Below, piece by piece: positions 1 to 11,470 of a stretch of 64,000 nt of DNA (positions are counted from its first letter, which is position 1; every line of letters starts with the position of its first letter). The notes under the pieces were generated by a model. The model worked only from the letters and a program-made list of their open reading frames with translations. It did no database searches and was not told the origin of the DNA. The translations under genes were made by a program, and so were the position numbers. The DNA lies in NCBI RefSeq assembly GCF_000151315.2, contig NW_011887294.1:316266-380265 (forward strand), written 5' to 3'. The DNA is from Capsaspora owczarzaki ATCC 30864 (lineage: Eukaryota > Opisthokonta > Filasterea).

Positions 1-454
1 GGCGCCACCGCCGACCAATCACACGCAGTCGCAATTTGGAAGCTTGGCTTTGGGATGGGATGGGGCAACTCGAAAACATACAAACAAAGCACAATCAAAA
101 CGAAACGAGGGAATAACCATGGCATGGGCAGCAAGTCGCGAAGCACTTGGAAGAAGAGAGGGGGACAATTGGATAGTGGCTGAACATTGGGCCTTGTCCA
201 TCCGCCCAAACCACGCTCAAAATGCCTATGCTATGCTCAAAATGCCTATGACATGCTTTGAAGCACTTGGAAGAGAGGGGACAACGAGAGAGAGAGAGAA
301 AGAGAGGGACAGTGGCTGAACAGTGGTACATCGCTCCAAATCTGCCCACCCTCCCACCTCGCCCAAACCACACTCTAGATTTCATACTGAACTCGATTTC
401 TGCTTTTTTTTGCTTTTGATTGAACAACTTTTTTTTTTTTTTTTTTTTTTTTAG
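1..454. other. Upstream/intronic stretch with a diverged direct repeat
   Basis: No coding exon could be supported here. Two diverged copies of a roughly 100-base block are visible, each with a GAAGCACTTGGAAG core (near 139 and 260) and ending near AGTGGCTGAACA. The stretch ends in about 24 T followed by AG at 453-454, which is the 3' splice site of the carboxypeptidase gene. It is therefore at least partly intron. The signal-peptide exon of that gene was not seen and probably lies before the window. Confidence 0.5.
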
Positions 455-1948
455 CCACAAGGTCTACCGCATCACTGCTCAGTCGGACGAGCAACTCCGC
501 ATGCTCAACTCGTTCGTCGAGATGTGGGACACTTATGTAAGACCCTCATGCACAAGAACATACACATCGTACAACCTCACTGATTTTTTTCTCTGTTTGT
601 TTTGTTGCCCAGGTCGACGTCTGGAGGGACATTCGCTCGGTCGAGCACCCCGTCGACATCCGCGTGCCAGAGTCGCTGCAAAAGCAGTTTGTCAGCTTCC
701 TCGACATGATTGAGGTCGAGCACACTGTCATTGTTGAGAATGTCGCCGAGCTCGTCCAGGAGCAGATGGACGACATTCGCGCCCGCGCCTCGTCGTTTGT
801 CCTCTCTGCCGACAACGTGCACGACGACGGCTGGTACTCAAACTACCAGACCTTTGAGAACATTACCGCCTGGCTCACCACCCTCCAGGCCAAGTACCCG
901 TCCCTTGTGACCATCAACATTGTCGGCACCACCTACGAGGGCCGCTCGCTGCCTGCCATCACCATCAGCTCCAACTCGACTTCCGGCAAGCCCAAGCCTG
1001 GCATCTGGATTGACGCCGGCATCCATGCGCGCGAGTGGATTACCACCGGCACTGCCGTGTACATGATTGGCAACCTTCTTGAGGGCTACGGCGTCAACGC
1101 CAACATTACCGCCATTGTCGACGCCTTCGACTGGACCATTCTGCCCGTGTTCAACGCTGACGGCTACACTTACACCTGGTCGAACGCTCTCGACGCCCGC
1201 ATGTGGCGCAAGACTCGCAGCAAGAACGCTGGCTCGCTCTGCGTTGGCACTGAGTGAGTTCTTTGTTTTGGTGTTTTGTCGTTGTTGCAGCCTGGAGGGG
1301 TTTGGGTTTGGGAGAAAAGGGGACTTGGGGATTGGAGGCGGGAAAACGAGTGGAGGCGGAAATTGGAGAATTTTTTTTTTGTTTGTTGTATTTCTTGCTC
1401 ACACTTGCCCCCTCCTTCCCACTTCCAGCCCCAACCGCAACTGGGACTTCCACTGGGGCGAAGCTGGCACTTCCACCAACCCTTGCTCGGACTCGTACCA
1501 GGGCAAGTCTGCCTTCTCTGAGATTGAGATCAAGTCTGTTGCCGATTACATCAAGACCAAGGGCACCTATGTCATCTACGTCGACCTGCACTCGTATGGC
1601 CAGCTTTGGATGAGCCCTTGGGGATACACAGACACCAAGCCCGCCGACTTTAACACTCAGGACGCTGGCTCGATCGCTGGCGTGAATGCCGTTGTTGCCG
1701 CCGCCACCACCCTCCCTGCTGCCGTCTTCACCCACGGCACGATCTGCTCCACCATCTACCCCGCCTCCGGCTCGTCTGCGGACTGGACTTATGGCGTTGC
1801 TGGCATTGTCTACTCGTACGGCATTGAGCTTCGCGACACTGGCACGTACGGCTTTGTTCTCCCTGCCTCCTACATTGTGCCCTCCGGCAACGAGATGCTT
1901 GCCGGCTTTATTGCGCTTGCCAAGTACGTGGCTACGCAGCTGAAATAA
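455..1948 (+). CDS. M14 family zinc carboxypeptidase (5' partial)
   Basis: Three exons are seen: 455-536, 613-1253 and 1429-1948. Introns are GT-AG and phases agree. The product is a secreted-type metallocarboxypeptidase of the carboxypeptidase A/B group, which removes C-terminal residues from peptides. The first part is a propeptide-like region. The catalytic domain follows with zinc ligands in DAGIHAREW (His and Glu) and DLHSYGQL (His), substrate-binding residues in PNRNWDFHW, and the catalytic Glu in IELRDTGTYGF. Exon 455-536 opens inside a codon right after a T-rich 3' splice site, so an upstream exon with the start and signal peptide is missing from the window. The 3' end is complete with TAA. 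The metal and catalytic residues are intact, so it is probably active. Specificity (A or B type) was not assigned. Confidence 0.93.
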
Positions 1949-2194
1949 GTGCTTCCATTTGTTGTGTGTAGCTATCTTTCGTTGTTGCTTTGCAAACATA
2001 TTAAAACAGTTTGTTGTTCTACTGTATGTCGTCGGGTCGATCGAGCACTGTTGGTGCAGCCCTCAGTTGTCACTCCCTGCATTGTACAATGCCGTTCGTT
2101 TTGGTGCATTTGCAGTCCCTTTTGTTCGTTCAGGTTGCTGGCTGAACGCTTCAAGGCGATTTGTGCTTGGGCCTTTTTCCTACCTTGCGCTTGA

Positions 2195-5100
2195 ATGCAA
2201 CACGCCATCATGTCGCCTTCAGCTGGAGGCCAACACCAGCCAGCAGCAGCAGCAGCAGTTGCAGGATCACCAGTCACCGTTGCTGCTGCCCAGTCCACCG
2301 CTGGCATGGGTGTTGGTTCACCAGCACTGATGACGGGCAACGGCGCGTTTGCGGCGGATCATCGGTTTCAGCAACCGCCGCCGCACCGCCTCGCTCAGCA
2401 ACCACATCAGCAACATCAGCAACATCAGCAACATCAGCAACAGCAGCCACAACAACAACAGCAACAGCAACGGCATCATCAACAGCAGCAGTTTGCACCA
2501 TCGCCAATGTACCGCCACTCACTGCCAGCTCAGTCCACTCTGCCGCCGACACGCCCTCCTCTGACTCTTCCCCCTCATCAGCAACATCAACAACATCAGC
2601 AGCATCAACAACATCAAAGTCACTCACGACCGCAGTTTCACACTCAACAATCCGCGCCTGTCATTCCACTACTACAACAGCCAGTCCCGCGAGCACCTCT
2701 CGCTCAACAACAACAACAGCAACAACAGCAGCAACAACAACAGCAACACAGCTCATCATCCGTTTCGGCTCCTGCAACGCCGGCACCTGCGTCGGACGTT
2801 GGCCTGAATCCCGAGATGGACGAGTACGAGATTCTCAATCTGCTTGGCCGTGGCGCGTATGGGAAAGTGTTCCGCGTCCGAAGACGTCGGGATGACTTTG
2901 TCTGTGTCATGAAGCAGGTGCCGCTCACGGGCTTGCCTCCAAGCGAGTGGCGCGCGACGCTCAACGAGGCGCGCGTGCTGAGCGAAATCAGGCAAGACGA
3001 ACGATTTTGACAGGTTTCTCAGACTTGTCGTGTTGAGGGTTTTTTTTTCTGTTCTTCTGTGGACAACGTTCACTCACTCTCATGACATCCACGCAACATG
3101 CATTCGCAGCGCAACGGGAAGGCATCCAAACATTATCACATACTACGACTCGTTCATGCACGACAACCAACTCAACATCGTCATGGAGTATGCCAACGGT
3201 GGCGATCTATCGTCAGTCATGCGGCCAAAGCCGAGCCCGTAAGCTTGTTGTGCAGGCAGTTGCAGTTTGTAGAGCGCTTGCCGAGTGGCAGCATCATGCT
3301 GACTTCCAGGCCTTTTTCGCATGTTTGACAAACAGACCTCTGGACGAGGACATCATCTGGACGTATCTGATTCAAATGTTGCAGGGGCTCGAGTTCCTGC
3401 ACGCTCGACGCGTCTTGCATCGCGATATCAAACCCCACAACATGTTTCTACACACCGACGACCCACTTGCTGGAGGCCTGCCATCCATCAAAATCGGCGA
3501 CCTCGGCTTTGGCACCATTCTCGGGAATGGCATGTGGGCCAACACTGGCGTCGGCACGCCGCTGTACTTTTCGCCCGAGCTGTGCGAAGGCAAGCCGTAC
3601 AATGAAGTGGCCGACGTCTGGTCACTGGGCTGTGTGGCCTATCAGATGGCTGTTCAAGTCCCGCCGTTCGTTGCTGGCAACCAGATCGCCCTTGCCAAGT
3701 AAAAGCCCCCCCCCTTGCGCCCCCGGTGGTTTGCATCTACCTCGATTTTTTCCTTGTCTTGCGCTGCAACTCACATCTTGGGTCTTGGTTTTGTAGGAAA
3801 ATCGTATCCGAGGATCCCCCGCCAATCTCGTCAAGTTTTTCCGTCGAATTCCGGCATATTGTCTGGAGAATGCTTGAAAAGAATCCAAACAATCGGCCCA
3901 ATGTTGCTCAGCTCCTGGCGTTTCCTGCAGTTCGAGTAAGATTACGTTGCATGCAGCACGAGGCTACCATCCGACAAATGCAGCAGCAGCTTGGCAATCT
4001 GCAACGTCAGCTGGAGCAGCAACCCCCGCCTCCCAGTGAAGCCCAGGAGATTCTGCGGGTGCGTTCCATTTCCAATACCGAAATGCGGCTACAGTCGCTG
4101 GAAAATGAAAACGCCGACCTTCGACGGCTGCACTCGGAAGCAGTTCGGCAGCGCGACGATGCAGTCCAGACAACCCAGTACGTTTTTTTTGTTGCTGTTG
4201 ATTATGATTGTCGTTGTTGCTGTTTGCGCCCCAACTGTTGATGGATGATTTTCTGATCTTTTGTTTGCCAATGCCCCCTCCTGTCTAGATCGCTGGCACT
4301 CACGAACAAGGATCTCGAACGCCAAGTCAGCCAGCAGCAGCAGCAGCAGCCCGCCCCAAGCGCCACCACCACCACTAGGCCGGTCTCCACTGCGTCGCTG
4401 GGTGACAGTCTGTTTCCACAAGCTTCCGATGGCTCCCTCAGCACACTTGCCACAACTCAGACGAGTAGCCGGAATTCTGACAAGATTGGGTCGAGTGGTG
4501 GCAGTCGCACCAGTATGCGGCTCGCCGTTGCGCCAGACGTGGACTACTCGAGCCGCTCGCTAGAGCTGACCAGTCATCATGATTATTACGTTGATGGAGA
4601 TGAGTATCGGGGAGATTCGGGACTCGGTGAGAGTACCACGTCTGCCGCGGCAGCGTTTCATGACCCAGAGTCCAATTTCGTGCAGCTTGTACCGTCGGAG
4701 ATTTCAGTGGCGGCATACCTACCTCCCGTCATTCCCGTCATTCCCGTCATCACTGCAGCGACTGCGGCAGCAGCATTGGCAGCGACAACGGCCGCCGCTC
4801 AAGTGCCTCCAGCCAAGCTCCCGTTCGAGTTTGATCAGCTCGGACTGGCGACCACGCCGCTCCCTTCCTTGTTTCCGCCGCTATCGACCCAGACGCCCGA
4901 GTTTCCGTGGTCGTTGTCGTCATCGCAACAGAATCCACCCGCCGTTGTGCAGCCGTCAACAACTTCAACTGGGTTTAGCACTCCAGCGCCCAATCACCAT
5001 CTTTCGCTGGACGGTGCGTCGCATCGTCACTCTCTTCAGCAGGCGGATTTTCGCGCTCAGGCTCAGCCCCAAATTGCAGCAGGACCTTTGACTGCACCCT

Positions 5101-5615
5101 TGCTACCGCCAAGCAGCTTTCAGACCACTGGGCCGGTTCAACTCACTCAGCCTGCTGCTGCTTCCCTCAACCAGCCACGCTCAAGCACTCCGGGAGGAGA
5201 TCGCTCACACCATCCGCCAGCGGGATTTGCTCGGCCGTCTCTTGTGCTGCCGGATGCGAGCGCGCATCACGTCGCCATGCAGCCTAGCTACGAACCTGCC
5301 AGACAGACGCAGTTGCAAGCCAGCGCTTCCAACACGTCCCTGACCCCATCCATCTCGCAGCTTTCTCTGGGCCATTCTGGAGACGTGTTTGCGCAGAATG
5401 GTGTTAGCGCATCACCATTTCCACAACAAGTCGTAGCTGCACAACAGCAAACAGGCACGCAGCGGCCGCACCCACTACCGGCTCAATCGGAACCTGCCCA
5501 ACCCGAAGAAGGAGCAGCTCGTATGCCCAGGTCTGTCTCGGACTACTTTGTCAACACTCCGAATCAGCTTGCCGGCGGTGTCAGCCCCTTCCACGCACGC
5601 GTCTTCAGCGAGTAA
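2195..5615 (+). CDS. NEK-like Ser/Thr protein kinase with polyQ N-terminus
   Basis: Five exons: 2195-2991, 3122-3238, 3336-3698, 3797-4177 and 4289-5615, giving about 994 aa. Residues 1-205 are rich in Gln, His and Ala. The kinase domain spans roughly 207-470, with glycine loop GRGAYGKV, the ATP lysine in VCVMKQV, catalytic HRDIKPHN near 334, DLG in place of DFG, and activation segment GTPLYFSPE. The GTPLYFSPE and DVWSLGC features, and the DLG that NEK6/7 also have, point to the NEK family (cell cycle, microtubules). A coiled coil follows the kinase, then a long Ser/Pro/Gln tail. Intron 1 appears to use a GC-AG pair. The start is the first Met of the long open frame. Confidence is high for a kinase and good for NEK-like, but no NEK subtype is claimed. 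Confidence 0.88.
2404..2751 (+). repeat. CAA/CAG/CAT trinucleotide-rich tract encoding polyQ/QH
   Basis: Three clusters of CAG, CAA and CAT codons (around 2404-2490, 2578-2622 and 2704-2751) encode Gln and Gln-His runs in the NEK-like kinase N-terminus. Mixed CAA and CAG codons suggest selection for the amino acid rather than a pure expanding microsatellite. Confidence 0.9.
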
Positions 5616-6327
5616 CTCTGTGTTCTGCGTGCGTACATGTGCGAGCGATGCGTAATTACCTTTGTACATCAGTGTATACCTCTTTTCTTTTCCCTTCTTC
5701 GTCATTGTTTTCTTAAAGTGTGCGTCAATCTACGCTTGAGCGAGCGAGTGGTTTGGTTTACACTGGCAGTATGCGCGTGCGTGGCGTTGCCGTCTTGTAC
5801 CACCTCTCGCTGCCAACAATGCTTCACACGTCACTCTCGCTATTGAGGCGTGGGAGGACGGGCATGTGGTACAAGTCTGCTCTCTCTGGATTGGATGACT
5901 CAAACCACACAGCCACAGGATTCAAATGCCAGGTTCAAAAAGAAAAACAAAAACAAAAAACCCGACAAAAAACTGTTTGGCAAGAGGTGCACTGCAACCG
6001 GTTTTGCAAGTTCTGGTGTCGCTTGTTTTGTCTTTTTAAAGTATTTTGGAGTTTTTGGTTATGGGAAAAACACTCAAAAATGTGGTAAAAACCTCTTACT
6101 GCCCGATTTTTGATTTTCATTGTTTTCGCTTTCGTTCGCTTTTGTTCGCTTTTGCCAGTCCAATTCGGTCAACAGCTCACACCTCTCTTTGTTGGGCTTC
6201 TGGTGAGCGTATTTGTGACTGACTGTGCACTGGTCTGAGAGGCCTCAGGGCAACTCACCTTGTCAAAACTCGTGCCGCAGACTCAGAAACCGGAAAAAAA
6301 CAAACAAACAGCCCAAAACATCAAAAA
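5616..6327. other. Intergenic region between two kinase genes
   Basis: This holds the 3' flank of the NEK-like gene and the 5' flank of the AGC kinase gene. An A-rich stretch lies near 5935-5970. Short imperfect repeats of the type TTCGCTTT/TTCGTTCGCTT occur near 6121-6155. No gene was recognised. Confidence 0.6.
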
Positions 6328-9300
6328 ATGGGAAACAACGCAAGTGCGCAAGTCGGAACCCATCTCTCAGCAACGAGTGCTCACTCGGAGCCGCTAAAGT
6401 CCCACGACCAAGATGCACACACCACCATGCGTCGGTCGCGCTCGTCTCCCAACGCGGGCAAAAAGCAGCAGCAGCGCCTCGGCGGATTATCAACGACGAA
6501 AAGCGAGAGCAGTTTCTTGTCGCGGCTATCCCGCACCCACAGCACCAAGAACTCGCATACTAACACCAGCACCAGCACCACCAGCAGCACCAGCAGCAGC
6601 CGTTCCAGTACCAAACGCAGTAAAGCACCAACCAGCCCAAACGAGCGCACTGCAGCTCCCACTTCACGCTTGTCCAAGAGTCGCTCAACCGTCAACGTCG
6701 TTGCCGCCAACGCCAATGAGCCCGCAACCTCCATAACCTCGGTAATCTCAACCACAACCTCAGCGCCAATTTTGTCGCCAGTTCACGCCCCACCTCCAAC
6801 GACCCAATCGTCCCGGCCAAACCGCTCCATCCTACTCGGTCTCAACTCGTCCCGACCCCCGCGCGCCACCACCGACGCTTCTGGCGCCACCCATCATGGC
6901 GTGCGCTTTGCATCCGACTGCAACAACACGGAAGACGTTGCGCACAGCAACAACACTGGCGACACCTGCAACAGCGGTGGTGTCGGCAAGATGCAAACCC
7001 CTCCTGTCAAAAGTAGGAAGCATAGCACAGCCTATCATTCTGCATCAGCAACAAGTCCCTCGTCCCCTCGCCGCCGTTCCTCTAAAACCCGCTCAGACCA
7101 GCAGCAGGAACAAGAGAAGGTGCATCAACCCCGTGGGACGAGTGACGGGCACTTGGCGGCCTTGCCCTCGACAGCGACGGCACATCCAACCGACGCAAAC
7201 CACATGAACGCCCCCGCACTTTCCACGCTGCTGCGCGTTCCAAATGGCGGGCATTTTGCGGCTTCTGAATCCTCAAGCAGCCTTGATGCAAACACAAACA
7301 GCAGTCGATCGGCGCCCCTGAGCGAGTCGTGGTCGCTGGCAACACAAGAGACAAGCTGTGCGCGAGATGCAAGCTGGTCCGGACCGATCGGAGGACGTTT
7401 GGAGGACCTTCCTACTGATTCGCAAATGGGTCCAAACTCGGATGGCGGATCTGGACACAGGCATTCTTCATTTTCTCTTTCGTCTTTTCTCGAGACCTTG
7501 ACATCGGCGGGCGCTACAGGCGGCAGCATTTTAACAACCATCGCCAGCGTCAGTAGCCAACAAGCCACAGACACCGACGACAGTGCTCAGCAGCATTTGC
7601 AAGCTACTAGTTCCAGTGACTCAGAGCACCCGCATTCGCCAACCAGCGACCGTAAGCCGCAGAGATCGATTTTGGTGCAAACGTCAGACCAAGCTGAATT
7701 TTCCACCTCGGCGCTCCTTCCTCCTCCTTCTTCATCATCATCATCTTCTTCTTCTTCTTCTTTGCTCCATCCCCCAGCTTCACTCGCTTCCTCGACCGCT
7801 TCCGTGTCAAACACTGCAGCTTCGAGCGTCTCTCTGGTCACCGCGGCAAGCGTTCTTTCCAGCGATCACGACATTTCTCAGCGACACCACGCATCCTCCG
7901 TGCAGCACTCCCTCACCACCTTGCCCGACCACTCTACTCCGGCCCATCCATCAAACATGACCTCCGTCGCTCAGATTGCGTACCACCACAGCCACCAGCA
8001 GGAGCACCACTCCCACCATCACACGCAGCAGCATTGGTGGACGTTTCGATTCGCCAAAAAAAGCCGTCCGGACACCACCTTGGACACCATCTCAGATACA
8101 CCCAAGCGCCTGTCCTCCACCAAAGCAGGCAGCCTGAAGGACGATGGCGGGGAGGCGGTCACTCCCAAGCACCAGCAGCAACGCCCGGCAAAGCTCTCGA
8201 TCGGCAACCGTGCTCTGCGCTTCTTGGGACGCCCAGTCACGCCCCCAACCACTCCCAAGCCGCATGGTCGTCGCAAGCGCCACGGCAATAACAACAACAG
8301 CAACAGCAAGTCGCTGCAAACTTCTCAAAACTTGCAGAGCAGCGTGTGTTCGGACGAGCTCACGCGCGGCAGCACCACCACCGACGAGTGGGAGCGCCTT
8401 TCGATGGACGACGAGGCCAGCGGCGTGCACATGTCGCGCATTTCTGCCGTGGACTACGCCCAGCACGACGGCATGTCCATCCACCACGACCACCGCGATT
8501 TGGACAAGAGCCAGACGGATGAGCACACCCAGCGGGGCCGGAAGAAGCGCTGGTGGCACACATTCACGCGATCAACCACGCGACATGGTTCATCGAGCAC
8601 CGACTCTGGCCACTCGAGCGAAACCTCGTCTCTTGCATCGATCGAAGGCAGTGGCAAGAACACGTGGAATTCTCGCAGCATGCGCCAGAAGAAGCCCGCT
8701 CGTCGCGGCGTCGTCTCCTTGTTCTACGAGCACGACATTGCCACCCCTTCCGCCTCGGGCAGCTCGAACATGCACACGAGTCACTCGGAAGGCTCGAGCC
8801 CCATGGAGGACGTTGCCCACGCGCTCCAAGTGCCTGCCCTGCTCGGCGAAGCAATGGGCAGCAATGCTACTGCTGCTACTGCTGCTGCTGCTGCCGCTGC
8901 TTTGCCTGTCGCCAACGCGAGGGCGATGATGGAGCTGCCGCTCGAAGTTGTGAGCCCAATGGAGACGAGCTTTGGCCCAGATTCGCCACCCCTTGTCGAG
9001 CAAAGTCAACCAGCAGGCAACGCAATCCGAAAGCCATCTCTGGAGCAGCGCAAGCAAGCCGTCATGAGCATTGCCGAAGTGGCCGAGCCGCTTGTTTTGA
9101 CGGTCAACGCCGCGACCGCAACTGTTGTTGAATCTCACGACCAGCCCGAGACTGCCGTCGGTTCCAAGCTTCCTGCTGCCTCCACCACGAGCATGCCAGG
9201 CTTGGACAGCATTTCGATCGTGGTCACCGAGCCTGCTACCTCGACCAAGCTCCGTGTGTCCGTTTCCGAGCCGTCTGGTGTTTCCTCCCCGCGCCCAGTC

Positions 9301-11016
9301 TACTCTGTTGCACGCCATGTCCTTGGGTTTGCCGTCGACCCCCGCTTCCCTGAGCTGTCCACGCCTGGCTCGACGCTGAGCGCTCGCGGCCGTCGTGTGG
9401 GTCGCTCAGCCAGCCCTGCCGTGCTTCGGAGCCTCACGCCCAACTGCGCCACCCCCGAGCAGCAAGCAGCTCAGTTTGGCAAGCTGTTCGTGGTGCCTTC
9501 TGCACCCATCGCCGAGGAAGCGGAAGAGCTTGACGACGAGGTCGTCGATAGTCATGTTCTTGTGGCTGACACGGTTGTCACGCACGCGCAAGTCCAGCTC
9601 CAAAAGACGCCGCTCCCCGTGGGTTCCGAATCGCCACAGCAGCTGCCGGTCACCGCACCTCGCGTCGCAACCAGCAATGCCAACCTTTCGATGGCCGATT
9701 TCCAGGTCTTGGCGTTGGTGGGCACTGGATCGTTCGGCCAAGTGTCGGTCGTGCGCCATCGCGCCACCAAGGAGCCGTTCGCATTGAAGGTTATTCAAAA
9801 GCTCCCCATCGTCGAGCAGGGCCAGGACGAGCATGTCCTGGAAGAGCAGCGTTTGCTCTTGCGCACCGACACGCCGTTTGTGGTCACCCTGTTTGCCACC
9901 TTCCAAGACCGCAAGGCCCTCTACTTTGTGCTCGAGTACCTGAACGGCGGCGAGCTCTTTACGTATCTGCGCGAGGCCCTGCGCTTTACCAACACGACTG
10001 CCAAGTTCTACGCATCGGAGGTTGTTTGCGCGATTGACTACCTGCACTCTCAGGACATTGCCTACCGTGATCTGAAGCCGGAAAACATTCTGCTCGACTC
10101 GTCTGGTCACATCAAGCTCATCGATTTTGGCTTTGCGAGGACGATGAGGGCGACCGATCGTACTTGGTCGTTGTGCGGCACCCCAGAGTACCTGGCCCCC
10201 GAGATTATCCTGAACAAGGGCCACGGGCGTGAGGTGGACTGCTGGTCCATTGGCGTGCTCTTGTACGAAATGCTGTTGGGCTACCCACCGTTCCATGGCT
10301 CGAACAATGTTGAAATGTACGAGAACATCATCACGGGCAAGTACAGCTTCCCCGACTGTGTGCCAATCTACTCGCAGGCGCGCTTGCTCGTGTCCCAGCT
10401 CCTGGTCTCGTCGATCTCGCGCCGATTGACCATTTCCGAAATTAAAAACCACAGCTGGTTTGAAGGCGTCGACTGGGAGGTGGTCAAGCAGCGCACTCGC
10501 ACCCCGCCCTTCATCCCGCCGGTCGAAAGTTCCGAAGATACATCCATGTTCTGCCCCTGTGACGATGCCCAGGAAGAGATGCAATGGGAGCTTTGGCGCA
10601 GGGAGACTGCTTCCCTCGGCGCCGCCGTCGAGGACAAGACAGAGACCGAATGCTCCGACCTGTCCGAAGGAAGCACCGATGACTGCTTGAGCGAGCTGAT
10701 TGAGCAAGCGGCCAGTGACGTGTACGACCCGCTTGCCCAGGCCCGACACGACCATCTTCGCTCGCTGCAGTCGCAGGCCTCGATGCCAGGCCTCGAAGCT
10801 GTTACGCGACTCCCGGACAAGCCGGGATTTGACCTTTCGCTCGGCAGCGACACTGACGAGCAGATGTGTCGTGAGCATGCCACACGAACAGTGCAAGACT
10901 TGCAGCAAGCCAGTCGACGCCAGCGTCGCAAGGAGCGCCAAGAGCGACGCGAGCAGCTGTTTGCGCAGTTTGACAGCGTCAATCCCCGATTTGCCAAGCA
11001 ACTGCAGCTGCTGTAA
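6328..11016 (+). CDS. PKA-like AGC protein kinase with very long N-terminal extension
   Basis: A single open frame of 1562 aa without introns. It starts MGNNAS, a consensus N-myristoylation signal like that of the PKA catalytic subunit, so membrane attachment is likely. Residues 2-1120 are low-complexity Ser/Thr/His/Pro-rich sequence. The kinase domain spans about 1124-1390: glycine loop GTGSFGQV (1132-1139), Lys1154 in FALKVIQK, YRDLKPEN (Tyr1246, Asp1248), DFGFA at 1266 and CGTPEYLAPE. YRD instead of HRD is typical of PKA. The C-tail departs from PKA: no clear FxxF hydrophobic motif was seen after the domain, and about 150 further residues end in a basic helical stretch. It may belong to the PKA/PRKX group or be a derived AGC kinase. 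Catalytic residues look intact. Confidence 0.9.
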   Translation: MGNNASAQVGTHLSATSAHSEPLKSHDQDAHTTMRRSRSSPNAGKKQQQRLGGLSTTKSESSFLSRLSRTHSTKNSHTNTSTSTTSSTSSSRSSTKRSKAPTSPNERTAAPTSRLSKSRSTVNVVAANANEPATSITSVISTTTSAPILSPVHAPPPTTQSSRPNRSILLGLNSSRPPRATTDASGATHHGVRFASDCNNTEDVAHSNNTGDTCNSGGVGKMQTPPVKSRKHSTAYHSASATSPSSPRRRSSKTRSDQQQEQEKVHQPRGTSDGHLAALPSTATAHPTDANHMNAPALSTLLRVPNGGHFAASESSSSLDANTNSSRSAPLSESWSLATQETSCARDASWSGPIGGRLEDLPTDSQMGPNSDGGSGHRHSSFSLSSFLETLTSAGATGGSILTTIASVSSQQATDTDDSAQQHLQATSSSDSEHPHSPTSDRKPQRSILVQTSDQAEFSTSALLPPPSSSSSSSSSSSLLHPPASLASSTASVSNTAASSVSLVTAASVLSSDHDISQRHHASSVQHSLTTLPDHSTPAHPSNMTSVAQIAYHHSHQQEHHSHHHTQQHWWTFRFAKKSRPDTTLDTISDTPKRLSSTKAGSLKDDGGEAVTPKHQQQRPAKLSIGNRALRFLGRPVTPPTTPKPHGRRKRHGNNNNSNSKSLQTSQNLQSSVCSDELTRGSTTTDEWERLSMDDEASGVHMSRISAVDYAQHDGMSIHHDHRDLDKSQTDEHTQRGRKKRWWHTFTRSTTRHGSSSTDSGHSSETSSLASIEGSGKNTWNSRSMRQKKPARRGVVSLFYEHDIATPSASGSSNMHTSHSEGSSPMEDVAHALQVPALLGEAMGSNATAATAAAAAAALPVANARAMMELPLEVVSPMETSFGPDSPPLVEQSQPAGNAIRKPSLEQRKQAVMSIAEVAEPLVLTVNAATATVVESHDQPETAVGSKLPAASTTSMPGLDSISIVVTEPATSTKLRVSVSEPSGVSSPRPVYSVARHVLGFAVDPRFPELSTPGSTLSARGRRVGRSASPAVLRSLTPNCATPEQQAAQFGKLFVVPSAPIAEEAEELDDEVVDSHVLVADTVVTHAQVQLQKTPLPVGSESPQQLPVTAPRVATSNANLSMADFQVLALVGTGSFGQVSVVRHRATKEPFALKVIQKLPIVEQGQDEHVLEEQRLLLRTDTPFVVTLFATFQDRKALYFVLEYLNGGELFTYLREALRFTNTTAKFYASEVVCAIDYLHSQDIAYRDLKPENILLDSSGHIKLIDFGFARTMRATDRTWSLCGTPEYLAPEIILNKGHGREVDCWSIGVLLYEMLLGYPPFHGSNNVEMYENIITGKYSFPDCVPIYSQARLLVSQLLVSSISRRLTISEIKNHSWFEGVDWEVVKQRTRTPPFIPPVESSEDTSMFCPCDDAQEEMQWELWRRETASLGAAVEDKTETECSDLSEGSTDDCLSELIEQAASDVYDPLAQARHDHLRSLQSQASMPGLEAVTRLPDKPGFDLSLGSDTDEQMCREHATRTVQDLQQASRRQRRKERQERREQLFAQFDSVNPRFAKQLQLL

Positions 11017-11470
11017 AGTTTCGCTTTGAAAGCATTGGCGGTCAGCCCAGTGATGTACTTGTATTGTAGTCTAGATTTGTTTTCGTTTGCGTTGTTCCGC
11101 TTTTCGTTGCTTTTTTTGGTTGATGTTTGCTTGTTTGCGTGTTTGTTTGTTTGTTTGTTTGTTGGTTTGTGTTGCGCGTTGTTGCTGTTCAACCATTTAT
11201 CGTCCTGTCTCCTCGGACAGCATGTTGTAGAGGAAGATTGCTTCTCAGTGTACTGATTGTCTCTGAGCGAAATATAAGATTTTGTGGATTTGTCCAAATC
11301 GAAGCAATAGGATGGGGTGTAATGAAGAAGAAAAGATGTGTTCATCGACACCATCAACAGAGGAGAAAAACGACGTCATCTAACAGCGAGAACAATCAGC
11401 ACGAGAAGAAAAGTGGAGAAGGAAATTGCATCAAACTTGTCAAAAAAAAAGAAAGTGGAAAAGTGGATTT
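11017..11470. other. Convergent intergenic region
   Basis: This lies between the 3' ends of the AGC kinase (+) and LAMTOR3 (-). It contains a TTTG/GTTT tandem array at about 11127-11170 and purine-rich sequence near 11320-11460. No coding sequence was supported. Confidence 0.6.

Noticed and set aside
1-319. Small plus-strand ORF at 44-319 as first exon of the carboxypeptidase
   Set aside because: Its translation is not a signal peptide and is made of diverged repeats. No donor joins it convincingly to 455.
9406-11001. 531-codon open frame antisense to the AGC kinase
   Set aside because: It mirrors the kinase exon. The sense strand has clear catalytic motifs, and the antisense translation matches no family. 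GC-rich third positions explain the open frame.
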